Positions 1-5,723 of a stretch of DNA of 6,254 nucleotides are shown one piece after another (within the stretch, counting starts at the first letter, position 1; each line of letters begins with the position of its first letter). The stretch covers positions 1 through 6,254 of the forward strand of contig JAMOMT010000170.1 of assembly GCA_027066965.1 (NCBI GenBank), in the 5' to 3' direction. This DNA is from Archaeoglobaceae archaeon (GTDB lineage Archaea > Halobacteriota > Archaeoglobi > Archaeoglobales > Archaeoglobaceae). Under the pieces are notes generated by a model. That model was not told where the DNA came from. It saw only the letters and a list, made by a program, of their open reading frames with translations, and searched no databases. The translations under genes and the position numbers were made by a program.

Positions 1-1
1 G

Positions 2-250
2 CCTGAAAGAGGCCTATCGATGAGGATGCACTACCATCGAAACGAACACTGGGTAGTTGTTAGGGGTATGGCCAAAGTCATAATGCAGGACAGGGAATTC
101 TTCCTGAGGAGCGGAGAAAGTATGTTCGTTCCTGCCGGAACGAGGTACAAGATCGAGAATCCGGGGAAGATAGCCTTAGAGCTGCTTGAGGTCCAGATAG
201 GCGAGTACCTTGGAGAAGACGATGTCGTTTACTTTGAGGAACCTGATTAA
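2..250 (+). CDS. Cupin domain of mannose-6-phosphate isomerase / mannose-1-phosphate guanylyltransferase (3' part)
   Basis: The gene enters from the left edge; only the last 82 residues are present, with the open frame continuing to base 2. The ATG at 20 is internal. The residues form the MannoseP_isomer cupin. Motif 1 has the metal-binding pattern MHYHRNEH (residues 9-16 of the visible part), then E(X)6G ending at G22. Motif 2 is GESMFVPAGTRYKIEN (38-53), and the end, IGEYLGEDDVVYFEE, is the usual end of this family. The family interconverts fructose-6-P and mannose-6-P and often carries an N-terminal GDP-mannose pyrophosphorylase domain, feeding cytoplasmic GDP-mannose for glycans. Whether that domain is present here lies outside the window. 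Oddity: the motif 2 metal-ligand His is Tyr (codon 146-148). The family is well supported; stand-alone or bifunctional form is unknown. Confidence 0.85.
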   Translation, partial: PERGLSMRMHYHRNEHWVVVRGMAKVIMQDREFFLRSGESMFVPAGTRYKIENPGKIALELLEVQIGEYLGEDDVVYFEEPD

Positions 251-256
251 TTTTTT
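250..256 (+). terminator. Oligo-T archaeal terminator after the cupin gene
   Basis: Six T residues (251-256) directly follow the TAA stop. Archaeal RNA polymerase commonly stops at short U-runs without a hairpin, and none is visible here. The downstream gene has its own TATA box, which fits a transcript boundary here. This is inferred from position and composition only. Confidence 0.4.
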
Positions 257-320
257 ACACCTTACTACTCTTCTACCGGTTTTGCGAACTAGGCAGTGAC
301 GCTAAACCTACACTTCTATT

Positions 321-351
321 TCCGAATGTTCGATATTTCGAATGTTCGATA
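321..351. promoter_or_regulatory. Putative operator: 26-bp dyad made of two direct repeats
   Basis: CGAATGTTCGATA occurs exactly at 323-335 and again at 339-351, a 16-bp period. Each copy contains the small palindrome CGAA-TG-TTCG. Together bases 323-348 form an imperfect palindrome with 10 of 13 base pairs symmetric, centred on TTCGA-TATT-TCGAA (329-342). The element ends about 9 bp before the TATA box of the gene encoding a PadR-type DNA-binding protein, the usual place for an autoregulatory or operon-controlling site. ATGT, a half-site of known PadR operators (ATGT/ACAT), occurs twice here but in the same orientation. The symmetry is seen directly; PadR as the binder is inference. Confidence 0.6.
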
Positions 352-360
352 GCCGATATA

Positions 361-370
361 GTTTTATACC
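361..370 (+). promoter_or_regulatory. TATA box of the padR-led operon
   Basis: GTTTTATACC resembles the archaeal TATA element and is the best candidate ahead of the ATG at 415. Placing the start of transcription about 27 nt past its centre gives roughly base 390-393. That leaves a leader of about 22-25 nt, enough for the SD-like GGTGGTC at 404-410. The proposed operator ends just upstream, so a bound regulator could touch the TFB/BRE region. Confidence 0.5.
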
Positions 371-414
371 CAGAACGTTACACCTTAAACTAGGCAATCG
401 GCTGGTGGTCAAAA

Positions 415-996
415 ATGCCAAGAAAGCCCAATCAGGAGTTTAGGGGATTGCTAAAACTGCTGATACTTAACGAACTCGAAAACAGAGAAGCTACTGGCTA
501 CGAGCTAATACAGAGAATAAGCAACAAAGTGACGAAGAAGCCCTCTCCTGGCTCAGTTTACCCAATCCTCAAGGAGATGGCAGCAGCGGGCGTTCTGAAT
601 TGTAGAGAGGACGGAAGCAAGAAGCTGTATTCTTTGTCACCAAAAGGGAAAGAGTTGCTCGAAAAAATCTATCAGACTGAGAAAGAAGCGATATTCAGCA
701 AGGTAAAGATACTGAAGCTTGCAGGAGTTCTGAACAGCGAGGAGGCCGAGTACATAAACACGTTTATCAGTGAGAAGAGGATGAAGTGGTTTAGACTTTA
801 CAAGCTGAGAGACTGGATAAAGTTTCTCGACCTTCTTGTGAAAACGGTCGAAATCGACCCCGGCTTTGCTGAGAGAGTTATAGGCGAAGCCATCGAAAAG
901 CTGAAGGGTTTCGTCGAATCCGAAGGCAATTCCGGTATTAAAACTAGAAACTCCGGAGTTAAGTCAAAAATTGAAGAAGTCGAAGAAGGTGATTAA
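415..996 (+). CDS. PadR-family transcriptional regulator
   Basis: This 193-residue protein has a PadR winged helix-turn-helix at about residues 10-87. It opens with FRGLLKLLILNEL, continues with GYELIQRI, and has the recognition-helix signature PSPGSVYPILKEM (43-55). The wing and following helix are REDGSKKLYSLSPKGKELL (64-82). A helical C-terminal region (about 88-170) probably mediates dimerisation, and a charged tail follows with an imperfect 7-residue duplication (NSGIKTR/NSGVKSK, 172-185). PadR proteins usually repress efflux or stress genes and release DNA when they bind a phenolic compound or drug. Here the regulator is first in a cluster ending in a drug exporter, which fits local control through the dyad at 323-348. 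The start ATG follows GGTGGTC with suitable spacing. The effector cannot be read from the sequence. Confidence 0.93.
   Translation: MPRKPNQEFRGLLKLLILNELENREATGYELIQRISNKVTKKPSPGSVYPILKEMAAAGVLNCREDGSKKLYSLSPKGKELLEKIYQTEKEAIFSKVKILKLAGVLNSEEAEYINTFISEKRMKWFRLYKLRDWIKFLDLLVKTVEIDPGFAERVIGEAIEKLKGFVESEGNSGIKTRNSGVKSKIEEVEEGD
928..969 (+). repeat. Degenerate 21-nt tandem duplication in the padR 3' end
   Basis: Two adjacent 21-nt units (928-948 and 949-969) agree at 14 of 21 positions and encode NSGIKTR and NSGVKSK. They lie in the hydrophilic C-terminal tail, outside the winged-helix domain. They look like an old in-frame duplication in a part of the protein under weak constraint. Confidence 0.45.
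987..994 (+). promoter_or_regulatory. Ribosome binding site for the Ig-repeat protein, inside the padR end
   Basis: AGGTGATT matches the archaeal SD core GGTGAT and lies 4 nt before the ATG at 999. It overlaps the last codons and stop of padR. With only 2 nt between the two genes, this points to one transcript and probable translational coupling. Confidence 0.7.
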
Positions 997-998
997 AA

Positions 999-3149
999 AT
1001 GAAAAGAAAATTATTTCTGGTACTGATAGTTCTTGCCGTGTTTGTGTCCTCCCGCCCGGCTCTTGCGATGTCTGCAGAGATGAACTTCCACGCTACTTGC
1101 ATACCCGACACCCTGCATCCGGGAGAGCTAACGAAGCTGACAGTTCTGATAGACAACGACGCGAAGGCTAACGGCTTTCAGATAAATGCGAGTAACGCGG
1201 AATCCTCTGCTGATATGCTAAAGATGATCACAACTGCTTACAACGTCAGGGTGAACATGAGTGGAGATTTGCCTTTCATCGTCGAAAACGCGCACTATCA
1301 GCTAGTGGGAACAATTCCTCAAGGAATGCCGGGCAAGGCAATATTCGTGATTAAGGTACCTGACAACGCAAAGCCTGGAAGCTACAGCGTTCCTATACAC
1401 CTAAAGTACACACAGGTCGTGGCGACTCCAGTGCTCTCGGGCACGACAGTTACTGGATTCACCCTAACGTACCTCGAACAAGTCGACACCGTTTATGTGA
1501 AAGTGAGCATAGTTAAGAAGGACTTCGACCTGAGCTTGAAAACGGACTCCGAGCTTTTCGCAGGTTCTGAGGGAACGATAAAGCTGGCTGTAACAAACAC
1601 CGGAAGGTACGCGATGGACAATGTTACGGTAGTAGCAAATGTCACTCCACCGTTCATGCCGAACGCCGGTTCAGCTACTGCATTCCTTGGAAGAATTAAT
1701 CCGGGAGAGACAAAGTACGCGAGCATAAAGCTGTTCGTTTCGAGCTCCGCTCTCAACCAGACGTATCCTCTAACTTTTAGGGTGATATTCACGACTCCTG
1801 GTGGAAAGCCAGTGATGTTCCCGAAGCAAATTGGTGTTAGGGTAATAAGCAAGGATGTGTTCAGCGTCAGAGTAATCAGGTCCGAAGTCTCACGCTATGT
1901 AGCTCTACCACCTACTGTAGGTATGGGAACTGCTTCAACTTCGATGCCGTCCGCGCAATCTCTCCCTACACCTTCTATGCCAGCATCCCTGCCAATACAA
2001 TCTTCAATGTCCCCTTCAATGTCCTCCACTTTCATGTCCGTTCCGTCTGGGGCAGCTCAGACGACCGCTCAGGTGAGTCCGGGATCTCTACCATCCGTAG
2101 GCTATGCCGTAATAGAGGTCAAGGACACTGGAGCGTACGCTAGGGACGTAACCGTGAATGTCGTGTTCACGAACCCCCTGCTGACGGCGATAACGAATCC
2201 GTACATAGGAAGCCTGAAGCCGGGAGAGAGCAAGGAAGCGATAGTTTACGTCAGATCTCTCGCTCCTGCTGGGACTTACAAGGCCTATGTCATTCTTTCG
2301 TACAAGAACTCCGCTGGAGACAGCGTCGTGAGCAAGAAGTACCCTGTTGCGATAAGAGTTGAAGCCCCTCCTTTCAAGGTCGTCAAGGTGGAGACTAGGA
2401 ACCTCTACGTTGGAAACGTTGGAGAAGTTGATGTAACAATCTCAGGAAACGTCAGCAACGCGAACTTCTACCTGATGTCCCCCGATCCTTCCATGAAGCC
2501 TGTAAGCCTGACGAGCTACGCGTTTAACTCTACATCGACGCTGAAGTTCAGGGTTTACGTTTCCTCTCAAGCAACAGACGGCTACCACTGCATGTATCTC
2601 GTTGGCAGGTATGACGAAGGAGGAGCTACGAACTTAGTGTCCACTTTAAAGGTCCCGATATTCGTTGAGCCAAAAACGGTTCTCTTCAGAGTCGTCAAGG
2701 TTGAGAGCGTGGGTCTCTATCCCGATGAGACTGGAACTGTCAAGGTTACTGTCGTCAACGCGGGTAAGACCCCAGTTTACAACGCGGTAGTGGAGCTGAG
2801 CATATCACCTCCTCTCTCAATAGCCGGAGAGAGTGCTATAGGCAGCATGATAGGTGTCTCCACTCCAGGAACCTACTTCGTTGGAACTCTAAAGCCGGGT
2901 CAGAGTGCAACTGCGAGCTTTAGAATAAAGGTGGACAAGCACGCAGGGGCTGGAAACTACCCGGCGAATGTAAGGATAATGTACTACGACAGCAATGGAT
3001 ACCAGCATCTCTCGAACTCGATAACTGTGTCAGTAGAAGTCAAGAACAAGCCCTTGCTTACACCACTAACAGCTGCAGCCCTGATATTCACGGTGATTGG
3101 GCTCGTAGTAGCAGCGAGGTACGCGAAGAAAATGAGGAACAAATCATAA
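999..3149 (+). CDS. Secreted, C-terminally anchored Ig-repeat protein (COG1361/NEW3-CARDB-like)
   Basis: This 716-residue exported protein has a signal peptide at 1-23 (basic MKRK, hydrophobic core, ALA before the probable cut at M24). About five beta-sandwich units follow: 27-172, 175-283, 287-455 (broken by a linker), 458-557 and 562-682. Units 2-5 each open with a strand of the F-x-[VL] kind. Units 2, 3 and 5 carry the GxhxPGE/Q turn (GRINPGETK, GSLKPGESK, GTLKPGQSA) typical of NEW3/CARDB-type folds. A single helix (about 686-706) and the basic tail ARYAKKMRNKS anchor it with an inside C-terminus. Seven N-x-S/T sequons (N63, 86, 208, 214, 253, 484, 510) lie in the external part, and only two cysteines remain (C34, C531). 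A Met/Ser/Pro/Thr-rich segment spans 301-367. No catalytic motif is visible. Its place between a PadR regulator and an MFS pump suggests an accessory surface role in export; a general S-layer-associated role is the alternative. Confidence 0.85.
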   Translation: MKRKLFLVLIVLAVFVSSRPALAMSAEMNFHATCIPDTLHPGELTKLTVLIDNDAKANGFQINASNAESSADMLKMITTAYNVRVNMSGDLPFIVENAHYQLVGTIPQGMPGKAIFVIKVPDNAKPGSYSVPIHLKYTQVVATPVLSGTTVTGFTLTYLEQVDTVYVKVSIVKKDFDLSLKTDSELFAGSEGTIKLAVTNTGRYAMDNVTVVANVTPPFMPNAGSATAFLGRINPGETKYASIKLFVSSSALNQTYPLTFRVIFTTPGGKPVMFPKQIGVRVISKDVFSVRVIRSEVSRYVALPPTVGMGTASTSMPSAQSLPTPSMPASLPIQSSMSPSMSSTFMSVPSGAAQTTAQVSPGSLPSVGYAVIEVKDTGAYARDVTVNVVFTNPLLTAITNPYIGSLKPGESKEAIVYVRSLAPAGTYKAYVILSYKNSAGDSVVSKKYPVAIRVEAPPFKVVKVETRNLYVGNVGEVDVTISGNVSNANFYLMSPDPSMKPVSLTSYAFNSTSTLKFRVYVSSQATDGYHCMYLVGRYDEGGATNLVSTLKVPIFVEPKTVLFRVVKVESVGLYPDETGTVKVTVVNAGKTPVYNAVVELSISPPLSIAGESAIGSMIGVSTPGTYFVGTLKPGQSATASFRIKVDKHAGAGNYPANVRIMYYDSNGYQHLSNSITVSVEVKNKPLLTPLTAAALIFTVIGLVVAARYAKKMRNKS
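1899..2099 (+). repeat. Met/Ser/Pro-rich low-complexity linker with 12-nt tandem repeats
   Basis: Residues 301-367 of the Ig-repeat protein are almost entirely S, P, T, A, M, Q and G, with motifs such as SMPSAQSLPTPSMPASLP and MSPSMSSTFMS. In the DNA, CTTCAATGTCC occurs at 2002-2012 and again at 2014-2024 (period 12), with a decayed third copy near 2029-2039, suggesting growth by slippage. The segment separates the first strand of the third Ig-like unit (FSVRVIRSEVSRY) from its next strand (GYAVIEVKDTG). It is probably a flexible, possibly O-glycosylated external loop. Confidence 0.65.
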
Positions 3150-3201
3150 CTATAAAGAATTATTATCTCTATATTTTTAAAATATTTTTACAAATTGGGA
3201 G
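3150..3201 (+). promoter_or_regulatory. AT-rich gap before the MFS gene: possible internal promoter or partial terminator
   Basis: This gap is nearly all A/T. It contains AACTATAAAG (3148-3157), a TATA-like element whose expected start of transcription would fall near 3180. It also contains TATTTTTAAAATATTTTTA (3172-3190), which has oligo-T runs that could end some transcripts. Either role would let the pump be expressed at a level different from that of the two upstream genes. The two uses cannot be separated by sequence alone. Confidence 0.35.
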
Positions 3202-3204
3202 GTG
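3198..3204 (+). promoter_or_regulatory. Strong SD site that sets the MFS start at TTG 3211
   Basis: GGAGGTG is a seven-base match to the archaeal SD consensus GGAGGTGATC. It physically includes the GTG at 3202-3204, so that codon is too close to serve as its start. The in-frame TTG at 3211 is 6 nt downstream, the ideal distance. The in-frame GTG at 3217 is a weaker option. Confidence 0.65.
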
Positions 3205-3210
3205 TCAGAG

Positions 3211-4725
3211 TTGACAGTGACGGGCAAGTCGGAAAGAAGAGTGAGTCCTTGGCTCTCGCTAATACCTGTAGTCGTCGGACTTTTCATGGTGGTTCTCGAC
3301 ATGAGCATACTGATGGTCGCACTGCCGAAGATAACCCAAGACTTTCAAGCAACTGCATCTGATGTTCAGTGGTTGCTGAACGCCTACCTGATAACCCTCG
3401 TCGTTTTGCTGATAGTTTTTGGGAAAATAGGAGACGCTACGAGGAGAGATCTATTATACACGGCTGGAATGGCAATATTTTTGGTAGGGAGTTACTGCTC
3501 TGCGAAGTCTTGGAACATAGGTGTTTTCATATTGTTCAGAGTTGTGCAAGCAGTCGGCGGGGCTGTGATAATGGGGAACAGCTTAGCTTTGATTACCGAG
3601 CTATTCCCGCCGGGGCAAAGAGGGACTGCGATGGGTGTGGAATCGATTCTCATTGCGACATCCTTTGCCCTCGGGCCAGTTATAGGTGGCTGGCTAACAA
3701 CGAATTTGAGTTGGCACTGGGTGTTCTACATAAACATACCCATAGGCCTGTTTGGGATACTGACTGCGTTCCTCTTCTTCCCTCCGCTCGGAGGAGTTTC
3801 GAAGGAGCCCATAGACTTTGTGGGAGTAATTCTCCTTGCCATAGGCCTAGGTTTCTTCACCTTAGCAGTCATAAAGGGGCAGGACTGGGGATGGTGGAAC
3901 AGGAAAACCGTGTGGAGCTTCATAATATCCTTCGCTTGGTTAGCTGCTTTCGTGGCGAGGGAGGTCACATACGACCATCCGATACTGGATGTTAGCCTGT
4001 TCAGGATAAGGAACTTCACAGCTCCAATGATCGCCCTCTTCTTTATGTCTTGGGGGCTCGCCTCAGTCATATTCCTGATACCCTACTACTTGCAGGGAGT
4101 TCTCTGCCTTACTGCCGAGACGGCTGGAATATGGATGCTGCCAATTTCGGTCGTCAACATATTCGTTGCTCCTATTGCAGGAAGGCTGAGCGACAGGATC
4201 AATCCCCAGATACTGATGTGCACAGCTCCTTTCTTCTTCATAGCGGGCCTACACATGCTGTCGAACATAGGCGTCAATGAGGACTTCTGGAGCCTCGCAC
4301 TTCCGTTCGCGACTTTAGGATCTGGAATAGGGATGATGATGCCAGCAGCCATGAATGTCATGATGAGCTCCGTGCCACCTGAGAAAGCTGGAATGGCAAG
4401 CGGAACAATACAGACATCCAACTCTCTCGCGAGGAGCATAGGAATAAGCTTTGGAGGGGCAGTATTTACAGGTAAAATGAACGAGCTGATAACGAACGCT
4501 GGAAACAGAATTCCTAGCCCCCAGGAGGTAAAGCTCCTCGGGTTACTCGCGATAAAGGGAAATGTTCTTCCTTTGCTCGAAATCGTTGATGCGTTCCTTA
4601 AGAGTTTGCATGCAGTTTTCAGTACGGCTATACCCATCATTGTTGTCAGCCTAATAATAGCGGCACTATTCGTAAAGGGTGGAGAGCACCTTAAAACCGT
4701 GGGACATACAGAGCTACTTGGATGA
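3211..4725 (+). CDS. MFS multidrug exporter, DHA2 (QacA/EmrB, 14-helix) family
   Basis: This is a proton-coupled exporter of about 504 residues (507 if read from GTG 3202, numbering used here), with hydrophobic segments fitting 14 helices. Helix 1 carries the DHA2 motif VVLDMSILMVALP (31-42), with the membrane Asp at D33. The loop after helix 2 has motif A, GKIGDATRR (74-82). Helix 4 has motif B with R113 and Q116. Helix 5 has the antiporter motif C, ALGPVIGGWL (156-165), followed by SWHWVFYINIPIG (170-182), very typical of QacA/EmrB relatives. Family members expel lipophilic cations, detergents, dyes or antibiotics in exchange for protons. From a remembered alignment with QacA, the position of its D323 in helix 10 appears to be Asn here (N319). 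The substrate is unknown. Its location after padR and the Ig-repeat gene suggests an inducible export module. The stop overlaps a downstream ATG by 4 nt. Confidence 0.93.
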   Translation: MTVTGKSERRVSPWLSLIPVVVGLFMVVLDMSILMVALPKITQDFQATASDVQWLLNAYLITLVVLLIVFGKIGDATRRDLLYTAGMAIFLVGSYCSAKSWNIGVFILFRVVQAVGGAVIMGNSLALITELFPPGQRGTAMGVESILIATSFALGPVIGGWLTTNLSWHWVFYINIPIGLFGILTAFLFFPPLGGVSKEPIDFVGVILLAIGLGFFTLAVIKGQDWGWWNRKTVWSFIISFAWLAAFVAREVTYDHPILDVSLFRIRNFTAPMIALFFMSWGLASVIFLIPYYLQGVLCLTAETAGIWMLPISVVNIFVAPIAGRLSDRINPQILMCTAPFFFIAGLHMLSNIGVNEDFWSLALPFATLGSGIGMMMPAAMNVMMSSVPPEKAGMASGTIQTSNSLARSIGISFGGAVFTGKMNELITNAGNRIPSPQEVKLLGLLAIKGNVLPLLEIVDAFLKSLHAVFSTAIPIIVVSLIIAALFVKGGEHLKTVGHTELLG

Positions 4726-4799
4726 TTTTTCGCTTTTTTAAACTTTTTAAACTAACCAGAAGTAAGAAGGACATGAGCGATCGTAAGGTAAGAGCATTA
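4726..4799 (+). promoter_or_regulatory. AT-rich terminator/promoter region ahead of the HAD gene
   Basis: T-runs at 4726-4730 and 4734-4739 follow the MFS stop and could end that transcript. TTTTTAAAC is repeated in tandem (4735-4743 and 4744-4752), giving TATA-like boxes. A start about 27 nt past 4748 would lie near 4774, just before or at the ATG 4773 and 26 nt before ATG 4800. Although the frame is open back to ATG 4722, the encoded stretch (MIFRFFKLFKLTRSKK) looks like translated promoter DNA rather than protein. Confidence 0.45.
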
Positions 4800-5723
4800 A
4801 TGAATGAAGTAAGAATTATCACGGATTGGGAAGGTCCTTGGGTGCTGAACGATTTCGCTTACGAGGTCTGCTCCAGTCTGTTTTCCCCACGATTTTTCGA
4901 AGTCCTTAGCTCCTACGACGACTACCTTGCGTATGAGGTGAAAAAAGAGAATTACAATCCCGGAGACACGCTCAGGCTCGTAGCTCCTTTTCTTGTGGCT
5001 AAAGGAGTTACGTCCAGCTGGCTTAAGGACGTTTCAAAGCCTGATTACGTCCTGGATGCTCATCCGGCAGCAAAGCTGTTCTCGATGTTCGAAGTTGTCG
5101 TCGCTTCGACCGCCTATATCCAATTCCTTGAAGTTTCTTGCAAAAAGCTTGGGTTCGAAAATTACTACGGAACGGAGTTCTTTCCGGAAAAGTATGAAAT
5201 GGACAAAAGAGAGAAGGAATTCCTGCTTTCATCGGTCGAAAAGATAGAGAGGTTAACTGAAGACAAGTTCGACTGGCTCGACAGGTTTTTCTGGGAGGAA
5301 CTACAGGCTTACGATGTATCGAGGAGAATAATGGAGGATATCAAAGTGATGGGTGGGAAGAGAAAGGCCGAACTCGCTGAGATGTGCAGCGTTGCAGTAG
5401 GTGATAGCATATCCGACATGCACATGCTTAACCTCGTCAGAGAAAGGGGCCTATCAATATCCTTCAACGGCAACAGGTTCGCGATAGAGAGTGCGAATCT
5501 CGCGGTAGTTTCGAGATCGGCAATTTCAACGCTTCTACCAGTACTAATCTACGCAGAAAAGGGAGTGGAGGGTGTGAGAGAACTTTCGGGCACGAAAATA
5601 GACAGTCTCGAGGCGAGCTATTACTGGATTCCAGATCTGAGTGAGGAAGAAGTGAGTGAAGTTAGGATGCTGTCGGAGAGCATGAGGAAAAAGGTGAGAG
5701 GAGATGCCGGAAAACTCGGGTGA
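4800..5723 (+). CDS. HAD-superfamily phosphatase, COG4030/EhaR-like
   Basis: The 307-residue protein carries all four HAD motifs, numbered from ATG 4800. Motif I is ITDWEGPWVLND (7-18), with nucleophile D9 and E11 where the acid/base Asp usually stands. Motif II is in VVASTAYIQ (S103/T104). Motif III is a Lys of GGKRKAE (K187 or K189). Motif IV is VAVGDSISDMHML (199-211), with metal-binding D202 and D206. The DxEGP opening and overall size match the archaeal COG4030 family, described as phosphoserine-phosphatase-like and named EhaR in methanogens. No hydrogenase genes are nearby, so that name should not be taken as function. The start is chosen because the family begins just before motif I and the preceding DNA looks like a promoter. 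ATG 4773 or ATG 4722 (overlapping the MFS stop) are alternatives. It overlaps the next gene by 20 nt. The substrate is not recognisable. Confidence 0.82.
   Translation: MNEVRIITDWEGPWVLNDFAYEVCSSLFSPRFFEVLSSYDDYLAYEVKKENYNPGDTLRLVAPFLVAKGVTSSWLKDVSKPDYVLDAHPAAKLFSMFEVVVASTAYIQFLEVSCKKLGFENYYGTEFFPEKYEMDKREKEFLLSSVEKIERLTEDKFDWLDRFFWEELQAYDVSRRIMEDIKVMGGKRKAELAEMCSVAVGDSISDMHMLNLVRERGLSISFNGNRFAIESANLAVVSRSAISTLLPVLIYAEKGVEGVRELSGTKIDSLEASYYWIPDLSEEEVSEVRMLSESMRKKVRGDAGKLG
5692..5697 (+). promoter_or_regulatory. Ribosome binding site for the PfkB kinase, inside the HAD gene
   Basis: AGGTGA matches the archaeal SD core and is 6 nt before ATG 5704, which fixes that start even though it lies inside the HAD coding region. 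The arrangement implies co-transcription and probable translational coupling. Confidence 0.65.

Larger units (their letters stand above)
251..414. other. Regulatory intergenic region between the cupin gene and padR
   Basis: These 164 bases carry no credible gene. They hold an oligo-T stop, a repeated-block pattern (TTACACCTTA at 255-264 and 378-387; AACTAGGCA at 287-295 and 388-396), a dyad/direct-repeat element at 321-351, a TATA box near 361-370 and an SD-like site at 404-410. The composition is AT-rich relative to the flanking genes, as expected for an archaeal promoter region. Confidence 0.7.

Noticed and set aside
323..351. Direct repeats that might be a minimal CRISPR-like array
   Set aside because: There are only two 13-bp units with a 3-bp gap, no spacers and no cas genes; the position before a TATA box fits an operator.
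1493..1852. 119-codon open frame on the minus strand
   Set aside because: It is antisense to the second Ig-like domain, with no promoter, SD or recognisable protein features.
999..3149. Ig-repeat protein as an S-layer structural protein proper
   Set aside because: Its modest size, its place in a PadR/MFS cluster and the lack of a strong stand-alone promoter argue against a major S-layer protein, though association with the S-layer remains possible.
3161..3201. AT-rich stretch as an origin-like or integration site
   Set aside because: It is short, has no origin recognition-box-like repeats, tRNA end or integrase nearby, and is ordinary for an archaeal intergenic promoter.
3369..3995. 208-codon open frame on the plus strand inside the MFS gene
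   Set aside because: The translation is Arg/Cys/His-rich without domains and is out of frame with a clear 14-helix transporter.
4086..4640. 184-codon open frame on the minus strand
   Set aside because: It lies wholly inside the well-supported MFS gene and its translation resembles no known family; it is a shadow of codon bias on the opposite strand.
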